DNA of 64,000 bases from positions 52,081 to 116,080 of the forward strand of contig JAMHXF010000030.1 in the NCBI GenBank assembly GCA_035910535.1. Direction: 5' to 3'. Shown here one piece after another: positions 9,162 through 17,837 of this stretch. A model generated the notes under the pieces. It saw nothing but the letters and a program-made list of their open reading frames with translations. It had not been told where the DNA came from and ran no database searches. Origin of the DNA: Archangium_A sp035910535. Lineage in GTDB: Bacteria; Myxococcota; Myxococcia; Myxococcales; Myxococcaceae. Every line of letters starts with the position of its first letter. Within the stretch, counting starts at the first letter, position 1. Both the position numbers and the translations under genes were made by a program.

Positions 9162-9753
9162 CGGCGAAGCTCTCTTCAAGCTTCGTCAGAATGCCGGCCA
9201 GCTTCTCGCGAGCGCGATGCAGGCGGCTCTTCACCGTGCCCTCGGGCAACTCGGTGATATCCATGATCTCTTCGTAGCTGAGGCCTTCGACGTCACGCAG
9301 CACCACCAACGCGCGCTGATCTTCGTCGAGCTCGGTAATGGCCTGGTGCACCAGCTTGCGGTCGGTTTTCCTGCTGACGGCCGCGTCAGGCGCCTCGGTG
9401 CCGCCCATGGCCTCGGTAATCGAGAGCTCGTTGCTCTCGCCGTATTCGTCGCTGCGCCCGCGCCCGCGGCGCTTCAAGTACTTCAAGCGATTGAGGCAGT
9501 GATTGCGCGCGATTCGGTAGATCCACGTGGTCAGCTTCGCGTCGGCGCGGAACTTGTCCATGTGGCGGTGCACGCTGATGAAGATCTCCTGCGTGAGGTC
9601 GAACGCCTCTTCGCGATCGGCCAGCATGCGCACGCAGAAGTCGTAGACGCGATCTTGATTCGTGCGCACCAGCTGCTCGAAGGCCGCCGCGTCGCCGCGA
9701 CGCAACCGCGCGATGAGCAAATGCTCGGGCACGGACGATTCCGCGTCTTTCAT
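9148..9753 (-). CDS. ECF-type RNA polymerase sigma factor
   Basis: A 201-residue sigma-70 family protein of the ECF group. Region 2 is at about 18-85 (FEQLVRTNQDRVYDFCVRML, then DLTQEIFISVHRH) and region 4 at about 130-190 (RALVVLRDVEGLSYEEI, then LPEGTVKSRLHRAREKL). The order and spacing match RpoE/SigW-like factors. ATG 9753 has AGGA 8 bases upstream; longer in-frame starts reach 9876 but add only non-conserved sequence. The downstream overlapping gene encodes a small membrane protein, a common sigma/anti-sigma arrangement. The regulon cannot be told from this window. Confidence 0.9.
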   Translation of the reverse strand: MKDAESSVPEHLLIARLRRGDAAAFEQLVRTNQDRVYDFCVRMLADREEAFDLTQEIFISVHRHMDKFRADAKLTTWIYRIARNHCLNRLKYLKRRGRGRSDEYGESNELSITEAMGGTEAPDAAVSRKTDRKLVHQAITELDEDQRALVVLRDVEGLSYEEIMDITELPEGTVKSRLHRAREKLAGILTKLEESFADGRD

Positions 9754-9839
9754 CAGGTGTCCTGGGAGCTCCAACACATCGCTCGCCACGTCGTCCTCCG
9801 GTCGGTCGTCATTCAACGAAATGCTCCGACAGGACGATT

Positions 9840-9865
9840 GGACAACGTCCGTGAGACAGGGTTCC
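9840..9865 (-). promoter_or_regulatory. Possible ECF-type autoregulatory promoter
   Basis: On the minus strand GGAACC (9865-9860) and GTCC (9843-9840) are separated by 16 bases. ECF promoters typically pair a GGAAC -35 with a CGTC/GTC-like -10 at 16-17 bases. The element lies about 90 bp upstream of the sigma gene start, where self-regulation would act. The match is short, so this is a suggestion only. Confidence 0.3.
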
Positions 9866-9904
9866 CGGCCCAACAAACCCCGTCGTCACGGACAGTTGTG
9901 CAAC

Positions 9905-10585
9905 CTACTTCACGATGTAAGCGCCGGTCTTCGGGCTCACACGAAATTGTGCAGGTCGCTTCGTTCGCTCGAACGACGTGTAGGCAGGGGTGAGCTCTTT
10001 CCAGAACTCGAGGTGCGGCGAGTCTCCCAGCGCGGCCACGTCGTCGAGCTTCGCGGGGAAGATGTCGAAGCGAATCGGGCGGTGTTTCGCGTCGAAGGTG
10101 ACGAGGTACACCTCTTCAATCGGCTCATCTTCGATGGCGATGCAGCCGATGCTGGCACAGTTGCCGTGGAGGTAGATGAGGCCGCCCGGGCGCTTCGCGT
10201 CGCTGCGCACTCGGTCGCTGGCGTTGGGGTACGAGACCTTGATCGACAGGTGGTAGTCGGAAAACGGGTTGAACGACGGCACCTCGTAGAGCCCTTCAGG
10301 CACCTGCAGGTCGCCTTCTTTTCTCTTCGGCCCGAGCTCGCCCGACGCCGCGCAGAACGCGTACGTCTTGAGCAGCTTCATCGGCTCACCGCGCTTGCCG
10401 GCCCACAGCTCGAGCTGTCGCTCTTTCTTGAACGCGCGCAGGTACACCTCGTCGACCGGGTACGTGAGGCCGGCCTTTTCGACGAGCGCCTTCACTTCGG
10501 CAGCGCGGCGGGCGCGGACCTCTTTGACCTTGTCAGCCAGCGCCTCGGTCGAGAGCAACAGCAGAACGAGCGACACGAGGCGCAT
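9905..10585 (-). CDS. YafK/DpaA-like L,D-transpeptidase-fold protein
   Basis: A 226-residue secreted protein: signal peptide (MRLVSLVLLLLSTEALA), then a YkuD-type catalytic domain. The active-site motif is HGNCASIGC (His140, Cys148), closely like the HGxCxSIGC of the YafK branch rather than the SHGC of classical L,D-transpeptidases. In E. coli that branch (DpaA/LdtF) cuts the bond between Braun lipoprotein and peptidoglycan. It acts in the periplasm on the cell wall; the exact reaction here is unproven. The start at 10585 is 7 bp downstream of the kinase stop, so the two are probably cotranscribed. The longer frame to 10714 is an overlap artefact. Confidence 0.85.
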   Translation of the reverse strand: MRLVSLVLLLLSTEALADKVKEVRARRAAEVKALVEKAGLTYPVDEVYLRAFKKERQLELWAGKRGEPMKLLKTYAFCAASGELGPKRKEGDLQVPEGLYEVPSFNPFSDYHLSIKVSYPNASDRVRSDAKRPGGLIYLHGNCASIGCIAIEDEPIEEVYLVTFDAKHRPIRFDIFPAKLDDVAALGDSPHLEFWKELTPAYTSFERTKRPAQFRVSPKTGAYIVK

Positions 10586-10592
10586 GGTGGAG

Positions 10593-12611
10593 TCACGTCT
10601 TCTTGAGCAGCGCGTTGCGACGGTGATGCAGCTCGAGGTTGAGCGGGTCGATGTTGAGGATGTGATCGATGACGCGCAGCGCGTCGGTGAAGTTCCCGTC
10701 GCGCTCGTGGCCATTGGCCGTCAGCAGGTGCAGTTGCACGCGCGCTTCCGTGCCCGGGTTCGACGAGAGGAACCGTTTGCGAATGTCTTCGAGCTCGGTG
10801 GCGCGCAGGCCCGCAGCCAGACACATGGCCACGCCGCGCCAGTTGAAGCGCATGCCGTCGAACTCGGCGCGCTTCTGCACGGTGCCGAGCACGTCGACGG
10901 CCTGACGAATGCGCTCGATGGCCGCGTCGACCTGTTTGATCTGACCAGGCGACAACGGGCGCGACTGCAGATCACGCAGCTGCGCATTCAGCTCGCGACC
11001 ACGCGCGCGCACGTGCGGCACGTCGGTCTCCTGCGCGAGGCTCAACACCACGTAATGATCTCCTTGAATGCGCTTGCGGAGATCGACCAACGCGCGCTCG
11101 GCCACGGCGTCGTCAGCGACTGACTGCACCGGCGTCGGCGCCACCGGCGCCACCGGCAACCCACGCGTGAGCCTGTCGAGCGCTTCACGTTGCTCCGGCT
11201 TCACCGAGAGAAACTGCACGCCGAAGCCCTGCGGCATGTTCCACGCGAGGGCTTGCTCTGCACTGACGTGACGAACGACGTCGGCCTGCACCGCGCCGGC
11301 CGACGGCAACGTCAGCGTGATGCGCGAGAAGACGCGCGGCAGCTCGTCACTCACGAGGAAGCAGCCGGCGCGCGAGACGTCCTGACACGAGAGCGTCGCG
11401 GTCTTGCCGTTCTCGAACTTCACCTCGACCTCGAAGCGGGCTACGAAGCGCGGCGGTGCGGCAGTGACCTGAACCGGCGTCTTTGGCGTGCCTTCACGCG
11501 ACGCCGACGACGCGGGCGTCAGGCGCGCTTCGAGCCCCTCAGGCGGCGCGGGCGTGGCGCGTTGCGCGGCCGACTCCCAGGAGCCGGAAGGCGGAGGGCT
11601 GATGTTCGCCGCCGGCGCCTTCAGCGCCTCTTCGAGCGCCGTCGCAAAGTCGCCGCAGGTCGCGAAGCGCGCTTCGGGCTTCTTGGCGATGGCCTTCATG
11701 ATCGCCGACGAGATCGCCGGCGAGACGTTGGGGTTGATGAGGTGCGGCGCTTTGGGTTCTTGCGTCAGGTGCGCCACCAACATCGCGGTGATGGGCATGC
11801 CAGCGAACGGCGTTTTTCCGGTCGCGAGCTCGTACGCGATGATGCCCAGCGAATAGAGGTCGGTGCGGCCGTCGATGTTGTCACCGCCTGCCTGCTCGGG
11901 CGCCATGTAGTCGGGCGTGCCGATGATGACGCCGGTGGCCGTCTTGCGGCCGGCCATCGTCACGTGGAGCTTGGCGATGCCGAAGTCGAGGATCTTCACG
12001 AAGTCGGCCTGGCGACCGCGCTTCACGAGCATCAGGTTTTCGGGCTTCAGGTCGCGGTGCACGACGCCCAGCTGGTGCGCTTGATCGAGCGCGTCACAGA
12101 TCTGCGCGAGAATCGGCACCGCGCGCGACATGGGCACCGGGCCCTTCGCGATCTGCGTCTCGAGCGAGTTCCCCTCGAGGTACTCCATGACGAGGTAGTA
12201 GCGGCTCGGCGGCAGCACGTTCATGTCGAAGATGCTGACGATGTTCGCGTGCCCGATGACGTTGACCGCTCGCGCCTCGGCGTAGAAGCGCTGCACGAGG
12301 TCGGCGTTGCTCGCGAGGTGCTCGTGGAGGAACTTGATGGCGACGCGGCTGCCGATGCCCGAGTGCTCCCCCAGGTACACCGAGCCCATACCGCCGGTGC
12401 CGAGCAGGCGCAGAATCCGGTAGCTGCCGACCTGAAGCCCGAGCAGTGGATCGACCGGCGTGTTGCCCGTCCGCGACGGAGACTGCAGCGACTGAAGCGA
12501 GATGTTGGTGTCGTGCTCCGAAGAAGCGCTGGACCATGGCGCAGCACCACCAACCGCCGTCTGGCAGTCGACAGTGACGTGCTGCTCTGATCCACAACGG
12601 CTACAGGCCAT
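10593..12611 (-). CDS. Ser/Thr protein kinase with PilZ and J-like domains
   Basis: A 672-residue cytoplasmic protein with no evident membrane segment. Residues 1-17 carry a CxxC pair and a third Cys, perhaps a small metal site. The Hanks kinase domain spans about 64-330: GTGGMGSVY glycine loop, Lys93, HRDLKPEN with Asp187, DFG with Asp209, and APEQ. A linker leads to a PilZ-like domain (about 385-485; RFVARFEVEVKFE, DVSRAGCFLVS), a fold that often binds c-di-GMP, although the RxxxR signature is not clear. Residues 516-585 (DHYVVLSLAQETD) resemble a degenerate J domain lacking HPD, and the C-terminus is TPR-like. Such mosaics are typical of myxobacterial kinases. It probably forms an operon with the gene at 9905. 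Confidence 0.9.
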   Translation of the reverse strand: MACSRCGSEQHVTVDCQTAVGGAAPWSSASSEHDTNISLQSLQSPSRTGNTPVDPLLGLQVGSYRILRLLGTGGMGSVYLGEHSGIGSRVAIKFLHEHLASNADLVQRFYAEARAVNVIGHANIVSIFDMNVLPPSRYYLVMEYLEGNSLETQIAKGPVPMSRAVPILAQICDALDQAHQLGVVHRDLKPENLMLVKRGRQADFVKILDFGIAKLHVTMAGRKTATGVIIGTPDYMAPEQAGGDNIDGRTDLYSLGIIAYELATGKTPFAGMPITAMLVAHLTQEPKAPHLINPNVSPAISSAIMKAIAKKPEARFATCGDFATALEEALKAPAANISPPPSGSWESAAQRATPAPPEGLEARLTPASSASREGTPKTPVQVTAAPPRFVARFEVEVKFENGKTATLSCQDVSRAGCFLVSDELPRVFSRITLTLPSAGAVQADVVRHVSAEQALAWNMPQGFGVQFLSVKPEQREALDRLTRGLPVAPVAPTPVQSVADDAVAERALVDLRKRIQGDHYVVLSLAQETDVPHVRARGRELNAQLRDLQSRPLSPGQIKQVDAAIERIRQAVDVLGTVQKRAEFDGMRFNWRGVAMCLAAGLRATELEDIRKRFLSSNPGTEARVQLHLLTANGHERDGNFTDALRVIDHILNIDPLNLELHHRRNALLKKT

Positions 12612-12705
12612 GAAGCTCGCGTCCCCGAAGAAAGGAGGCGGACCATAACCTACATATCGGTGTCATTGTCGACCCTCTGACAACAAGACAGTCGGGCTGC
12701 GCCCG

Positions 12706-13828
12706 CTACTCCGGGAGTGACTTGGCGGGGTTCTTCACGCCCATCAACTGTGCGGTGATGAACTCGTCGAGGTCGCCGTCGAGCACCTTGTCAGGCTGAC
12801 CCGATTCGATGCCCGTGCGCAGGTCTTTCACCATGCGGTACGGCGCCAGCACATAGCTGCGGATCTGCGAGCCGAACGAAATGTCTGACTTATTGCCTTC
12901 GCGCGCCGCCGACTCGGCCTCGCGCTTCTTCACTTCCAGATCATACAAACGCGCCCGCAAAATCTGGAACGCCATGTCTTTGTTGGCCGACTGGCTTCGC
13001 TCGGTCTGCACCGTGAGCACGATGTTGGTCGGTAAGTGGCGCAGCTGCGCGGTCGAGCTCGTCTTGTTCACCTTCTGACCGCCGGCGCCGCTGCCGCGAA
13101 TGAACTTGAGCTCGTAGTCCTTCTCGGGAATGTCGATTTTGATCTGGTCGTCGATCTCCGGGTACACGTCGACCGACGCGAACGACGTGTGACGGCGCGC
13201 GTTCGAGTCATACGGAGAGATGCGCACCAGCCGGTGCACGCCCATTTCGGCCTTCATGTAGCCGTAGGCGAAATCACCTTCGATGCGCAGCGACGCGTTC
13301 TTGATGCCCGCCTCTTCGCCGTAGTTGATGTCGTTGACGTCGACCTTCCAACCGCGGCGCTCACAGAAGCGCGTGTACATGCGCAGCAGCATCGAGGCCC
13401 AGTCCATCGACTCGGTGCCGCCGGCGCCCGCGTTGATGTCGACGTAGCAGTTGAGTCGGTCGCTCTCACCCGAGAGCATCTTCTCGAGCTCGAGCTGCTT
13501 GAGCGCCTCTTCCACCACTGGCAGCAGCGCTTCACCTTCCTGCGAGCTGGCGGCGTCGCTCATCTCGGTGCCGAGCTCGATGAGCGTTTTGGCGTCGTCG
13601 AGCTTGCGCTGCGCTGCTTCGAACGACTGGAGCTGCTTCTCGAGCGCCGTCTTCTCTTTCAGCATGCCCTGCGCTTTGACGTTGTCGTTCCAGAAGTCGG
13701 GCAACGTCGAATCGCGTTCAATCAGCGCGATGCGGCTCTTCTTGCGGTCGACGTCAAAGAGACCCCCGAAGGCTCTTCACGCGAGCCTGGAAGTCGTTGA
13801 GCTGCTGCATGATGAAATCGTTGGCCAT
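12706..13828 (-). CDS. prfB: Peptide chain release factor 2, made by programmed +1 frameshift
   Basis: RF2 ends translation at UGA and UAA. The first 24 codons run from ATG 13828 (MANDFIMQQLNDF) to CTT at 13759-13757 and meet an in-frame TGA (13756-13754). Skipping one base puts the ribosome in the frame that continues to the stop at 12706, giving 373 residues, close to the E. coli 365. The hydrolysis motif GGQ is in RGSGAGGQKVNKTSS. The codon-recognition tripeptide reads SPY (RISPYDSNARRHTSF), not the usual SPF. An annotation that ignores the shift would begin at the non-start TTG near 13704. The gene is divergent from sodB. Confidence 0.95.
13753..13768 (-). promoter_or_regulatory. prfB +1 frameshift signal
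   Basis: The minus-strand bases read CGG GGG TCT CTT TGA C. This is the textbook RF2 autoregulatory site: a Shine-Dalgarno-like GGGGG three bases before the CTT slippery codon, then TGA followed by C, a poor termination context. The only change from the E. coli site in the core is TCT for TAT. Low RF2 favours the shift and so raises RF2 production. Confidence 0.95.
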
Positions 13829-13953
13829 GACGGCGCTCCAGTACGACGGTGGGTCCGCCCGACGCAAGGAAGCATTCGCTGCTGACAACGCACCCATCAG
13901 GCCGTTAACTGAGTCTCAAATCGGTCAAACCCGAAACCCATGGAGCATTCTCG

Positions 13954-14532
13954 ATGAAGTTCGAACTCGATCCCCTGCCCTACGCCAAGACGGCGCTCGC
14001 TCCCCACCTCACCGAAGAGACGTTCTCGTACCACTACGAGAAGCACCACCAGGCGTACATGAACAACCTCAAGGGCCTGCTCGAAGGCAAGCCCGAGGCT
14101 GAAAAGTCGCTCGAAGAGATCGTGAAGTCGTCCTCTGGCGGCGTGTTCAACAACGCGGCGCAGGTGTGGAACCACACGTTCTACTGGAACTCCATGAAGC
14201 CCAACGGCGGCGGCGAGCCCGGCGGCGCGCTGGCGGAGGCCATCAAGCGCGACTTCGGCAGCTACGCCGACTTCCGCAAGCAGTTCGCTGAGGCCGCGGT
14301 GAAGCAGTTCGGTTCAGGCTGGGCTTGGCTGGTGAAGGAAGGCGACAAGCTGAAGATCGTCACCACCGGCAACGCCGAGACGCCGCTGACCAAGGGCGCG
14401 ACGTGCCTCATCACCTGCGACGTGTGGGAGCACGCGTACTACATCGACTACCGCAACCTCCGCGCGAAGTACGTCGAGACGTTCCTCGAGAAGCTCGTGA
14501 ACTGGGACTTCGCGGCCGCGAACTTCAAGTAA
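13954..14532 (+). CDS. sodB: Iron superoxide dismutase
   Basis: A 192-residue Fe/Mn superoxide dismutase, without a signal peptide, so cytoplasmic. It converts superoxide to hydrogen peroxide and oxygen. Metal ligands are His27, His74, Asp156 and His160 (FSYHYEKHH, WNHTFYW, CDVWEHAYYIDY). Gln70 in NNAAQVWNHTFYW is the position used by Fe enzymes (Mn enzymes usually carry a Gln elsewhere), so Fe is the better guess. GGAG lies 8 bases before the ATG. It is monocistronic: prfB diverges upstream and a strong hairpin follows the stop. Confidence 0.95.
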   Translation: MKFELDPLPYAKTALAPHLTEETFSYHYEKHHQAYMNNLKGLLEGKPEAEKSLEEIVKSSSGGVFNNAAQVWNHTFYWNSMKPNGGGEPGGALAEAIKRDFGSYADFRKQFAEAAVKQFGSGWAWLVKEGDKLKIVTTGNAETPLTKGATCLITCDVWEHAYYIDYRNLRAKYVETFLEKLVNWDFAAANFK

Positions 14533-14549
14533 GTCGTTGCTCGTCGAAT

Positions 14550-14583
14550 GAAGCCCCGGTGACCGCTCTGGTGCCGGGGCTTC
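14550..14583 (+). terminator. Hairpin after sodB
   Basis: A perfect 10-bp stem (GAAGCCCCGG / CCGGGGCTTC) with a 14-base loop begins 17 bp after the sodB stop. No run of T follows, so it may slow the polymerase, protect the 3' end or help Rho-dependent termination rather than terminate alone. Confidence 0.6.
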
Positions 14584-14611
14584 GTCATGTGTGACACACT
14601 CCGCCGCCGCC

Positions 14612-15244
14612 ATGCCTGATGAGTCGGAGTTCCTCAGAAAGAAGCCGCAGCAGTCGCGCTCGCGCTCGGTGGTCAACGCCATCATCGAAGCCGCGGACCA
14701 ACTGCTGGAGCGCACCGGCGACCCTCAGAAAGTCTCGCTGCAGGGCATCGCGCAGCGCGCCGGCGTCGGCATCGGTTCGCTGTACGACTATTTCGCCAAC
14801 CGGGAAGGCCTGCTGAGCGCGTTCCTCGCGCGGTTGACTGACGCGAACTTCGCCGCGCTCGAGAAGGAGGTCGTCGGCACGCAGTCGATGTCGTTCGATC
14901 GCGCGCTGCCGCTCATCGTCGACGCGACGCTGCGCATGTACCTCGAGAAGCCAGATCGCACGCGCGCCACCATCACCACCATCGCGCGCCTCGGGTGGAT
15001 GAAGCCCGTCGTCGCCGAGCGAGATCGCTTCGCGGGCGTGCTGACGAAGCGCCTGAGCGCCGAGTACCCGAAGCTGCCCCTCGAGCGCGTGACGCTCGCC
15101 TCAGAGGTGATGTGCGACGCGGTGATGGGCGTCGTCGTCTCGGAGCTGTGGCGAGATCGTGATGCCGAGGCCAGCGCGCGCGTTCGTGAAGAAGTGGTGG
15201 CGGTGGTGAGAAACCACGTCGCCGAGTTGATCAAAGCGTCTTGA
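14612..15244 (+). CDS. TetR-family transcriptional regulator
   Basis: A 210-residue regulator. The N-terminal helix-turn-helix domain spans about 10-65 (SVVNAIIEAADQLLE, then QGIAQRAGVGIGSLYDYFANREGL), the classic TetR pattern. The remaining alpha-helical part is the ligand and dimer domain; a WMKP motif and downstream helices fit the TetR_C group seen in myxobacteria. ATG 14612 is used; a GTG at 14591 adds seven residues and cannot be excluded. It overlaps the convergent Uma2 remnant by 14 bp. Its target is unknown; neither neighbour is an obvious efflux or enzyme gene. Confidence 0.85.
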   Translation: MPDESEFLRKKPQQSRSRSVVNAIIEAADQLLERTGDPQKVSLQGIAQRAGVGIGSLYDYFANREGLLSAFLARLTDANFAALEKEVVGTQSMSFDRALPLIVDATLRMYLEKPDRTRATITTIARLGWMKPVVAERDRFAGVLTKRLSAEYPKLPLERVTLASEVMCDAVMGVVVSELWRDRDAEASARVREEVVAVVRNHVAELIKAS

Positions 15245-15793
15245 GCACCGAGTAGACGTCGTCGACCTCGAAGCGCGCGTGCTGAAAGCTCAGTTGCGCG
15301 GTGGTGCTCGCGAGAAACTCTGACGTCTTCCAACCGTCTGCCGTGCGGTCGATGACCGTGACGCGCGGTTCACGAAATGACGAGACGAAGACGACGGTCT
15401 GCACCGACGGGAGCTGTTGATAGTTGCGCAGCTTTTCACCGCGATCGTACGCGTCGGTGGTCGGGCTCGTGACTTCCACGAGGACAACGGGGTTGACGAT
15501 CGCGTGGCGATCCAGCGTGGAGCGCTCAATCGGTCCGCAGACGAACGACACGTCTGGGTACGTGATCAAGCCGCTGCTGGCGACGTGAACTCGAACGCCA
15601 GAACTCAACGGGTGCAGCCACGAAGCGCAGCCTTGAGCACCGCGCCGGCCTGAAATGCCAACGCTCCGTACTCTGGCGTGCCACCCGTCATCGCAAAGAT
15701 GTCGCCAGAAAAGTACTCGTGACGAACCTCGCTCGTCTCTTCGATGCGAAGGTAGTCCTCGTAGGAATGCAGCATGTGACGAGCGGTCGACAC
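15231..15793 (-). pseudogene. Uma2-family nuclease-like gene broken by a frameshift
   Basis: Two adjacent frames make one Uma2 (DUF820, PD-(D/E)XK-like) protein. The first (from GTG 15793) gives STARHMLHSYEDYLRIEETS, then EVRHEYFSGDIFAMTGG, and stops at 15605. The second resumes exactly there as LSSGVRVHVASSGL, TYPDVSFVCG, VLVEVTSPTTDAYDRGEKL and SFREPRVTVI and ends at 15231. The order and joint position match intact family members of about 190 residues. One base is missing near the CCC run at 15610-15612: adding one base gives CTPLSSGVRV in one frame. It is either a real mutation or a sequencing error. Uma2 families are abundant in myxobacteria; their role is unsettled. Confidence 0.85.
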
Positions 15794-15812
15794 GCCTGCA
15801 ACGTACGCCTTC

Positions 15813-17774
15813 CTACGAGCGACGGCGACGCAGCAAGAGCGCGAGTGCGCCGAACAACACACCCGGCGCGCCGACTGAACAACCACCGACCACACCTTCA
15901 GGCTCGGTGAGCTGCGTGCTGGGCGGCACCTTGATGACCGGCGGCGCAATCGGAGGAACCCCGGCGTCGACGCTGACGACGACCCCTGCGTCAGGCTCGG
16001 GCGTGACAATCGGCGGCAACGTCTCGACGCACAGCCAGTTGTCGGCCCACGTCGCTGAAGTCTCGGCGTGCTCGTACCAGCGCACGCAGTCGTAGCCGCT
16101 CAGCGGGCCGGCCGAGCTCCAGTGAAAGCGCACGCGCGCTTCCGGCGGAACGCAGAGGAAGTTGTCGGCCCACGCCGCGGCCTGCGCTTCCGCAGACTCG
16201 GTGACGTTGGTGCATTCGAGGCCCGCGATGGGGCCCGCGCTCGACCACTGCATGCCGAGCTCGGTGGTGCTGCAGAAGAAGTTGTCAGCCCACGTGTCGG
16301 GGTCTGCCGGTTCGTTCACGTTCACGCAGTGCTGGCCTGCGATGGCGCCGTCGCCCTTGAAGGTGAAGTCACCGTTGGTGAACGCGTAGCGCGGCTCGAA
16401 GCAGATGAAGTTGTCGTGCCACGAGTTCGCGAGATCGAGCGTCTCGTTCAGGTGCACGCACGACTTCCCGGCGATGGGGCCCGCGCTCGAGTAGCTGAAG
16501 ACGTACGCCGCCTGCTTCGGCGCGCACAGAAAGTTGTCAGCCCACGCCGACGCGTTGGGGTCGGCCGACTCGTGAACGCCGACGCAGTCCATCCCCGCGA
16601 TGGCGCCGGAGTTTGACCAGCGGAGCCCCAGGTCCTGCTTGCTGCAGAAATAGTTGTCGCCCCACGAATGCGGGTCGCCGGGCTCGTCCATCAACACGCA
16701 GGCTTGACCGGCCTGCGCGCCGTCACAGCTGAACGTGAAGTCACCGGTGGTGCGGTCGCACGACGGAGGCGCGTCGCCGCACTGATCTTTCACCTTCTGA
16801 ATGAACTGCGCCCACGGCCAGTTCGCGCCCGGGTCGGTGCGGTTCGCCGGCTGCAACTGTCCGTGCGAGAGGATGTGGTTTCGGTCGCGGGGAATGCCCC
16901 AGCGCCGCGTGATGCTGCACACCAGGCGCGCCGACGCGTCGATCTGCCCCGCGGGGAAGCTGGCCTGCGACGCGTAGCCGCCGTGCTCGATGCCCACCGA
17001 GATGCTGTTGGTGCTCACGCCGTTGAGATCGCAGCGCACGCCGTTGTTGTTGCCGCACTGGTACGCGGCGCCGACATGCCAACCGCGATCCGACTCGCGC
17101 ACCAGCTGCGAGACCTCGCTGCCGTCTTCTTTCACCGTGTAGTGCGCGCCGACCTCAGCGGCCGGGTTCGTCTGCCAGCTCCAGCAACCGGAGTAGCCGC
17201 CTTCACAGGTGTGAATGACGACGAAGAGCGGCGTGCGGCCACCGCGTGAATTGAAGTTGGGCGACGGCCGCCACGTGCCGAGATCGTAGTCAGGCGAGAG
17301 CGCCTGGCGCAGCACGCCGACGGCGCCGCGCACACCGAGCAGCGCCTGGAGATCGCCGAAGAACTCCGCGCGCGCTTCCGGGTGTTCGACCTGCGCGTAG
17401 TCAGCGACGATCTCACGCCACGCGTCGACGTCACTGCGCTCGATTCGATCGACGTCGGCGCGCGCGCGCAACCACGCAGCGGCGGCGCGAACGTTGGCTT
17501 CAGCCTCGACGCGAGCACGTGGGTCCGTCGACATGGCGTCGGTCAACGCCATCAACCCGAACGTCGGCGCGCGGCCTTCGAACTCTTCGTCGCTCGAGAC
17601 CATCTCGAAGCGCGTCAGCGAATACGACAGCGCCTTGAGCAGCTCGGCCGGCACGCCGTATTCGGCGCCTGCAGACTCGAAGATCGCGTCGTGCTGCGAG
17701 ACCAGCCGTGGGTCCGTCGTCTGCGGCGCGCAGCCTGCCAGCACCACGCACAGCATGATCGTCGCGCGAGTCAT
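15813..17774 (-). CDS. N-acetylmuramoyl-L-alanine amidase with six C-terminal repeats and MYXO-CTERM tail
   Basis: A 653-residue exported protein. It starts with a lipoprotein-type signal (MTRATIMLCVVLAGC, Cys15). A helical region leads to an Amidase_2 domain (about 185-345): FVVIHTCEGGY with a zinc-site His, GAHYTVKEDGSEVSQLV, and the second zinc His region near ILSHGQLQP. Such enzymes cut the amide between muramic acid and the stem peptide. Then come six repeats of about 40 residues (about 350-585) with consensus SsaGpIaGxxCvxvxEsaDpxxWaDNfxC, two cysteines each. A Pro/Val-rich linker precedes a MYXO-CTERM-like end: GGCSVG, a hydrophobic stretch, then RRRRS. Carrying both an N-terminal lipobox and this tail is odd. 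ATG 17774 was chosen for the lipobox. Confidence 0.88.
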   Translation of the reverse strand: MTRATIMLCVVLAGCAPQTTDPRLVSQHDAIFESAGAEYGVPAELLKALSYSLTRFEMVSSDEEFEGRAPTFGLMALTDAMSTDPRARVEAEANVRAAAAWLRARADVDRIERSDVDAWREIVADYAQVEHPEARAEFFGDLQALLGVRGAVGVLRQALSPDYDLGTWRPSPNFNSRGGRTPLFVVIHTCEGGYSGCWSWQTNPAAEVGAHYTVKEDGSEVSQLVRESDRGWHVGAAYQCGNNNGVRCDLNGVSTNSISVGIEHGGYASQASFPAGQIDASARLVCSITRRWGIPRDRNHILSHGQLQPANRTDPGANWPWAQFIQKVKDQCGDAPPSCDRTTGDFTFSCDGAQAGQACVLMDEPGDPHSWGDNYFCSKQDLGLRWSNSGAIAGMDCVGVHESADPNASAWADNFLCAPKQAAYVFSYSSAGPIAGKSCVHLNETLDLANSWHDNFICFEPRYAFTNGDFTFKGDGAIAGQHCVNVNEPADPDTWADNFFCSTTELGMQWSSAGPIAGLECTNVTESAEAQAAAWADNFLCVPPEARVRFHWSSAGPLSGYDCVRWYEHAETSATWADNWLCVETLPPIVTPEPDAGVVVSVDAGVPPIAPPVIKVPPSTQLTEPEGVVGGCSVGAPGVLFGALALLLRRRRS

Positions 17775-17837
17775 CACACATGGTCGGCGTGGCGACGACA
17801 CGGTCATTTTCAGCACCTGTAATTTCTCGTTACCGAA

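Noticed and set aside
12633..12640. AAAGGAGG, a strong ribosome site on the + strand
   Set aside because: No start codon with an open frame follows within range; it lies upstream of the minus-strand kinase by chance.
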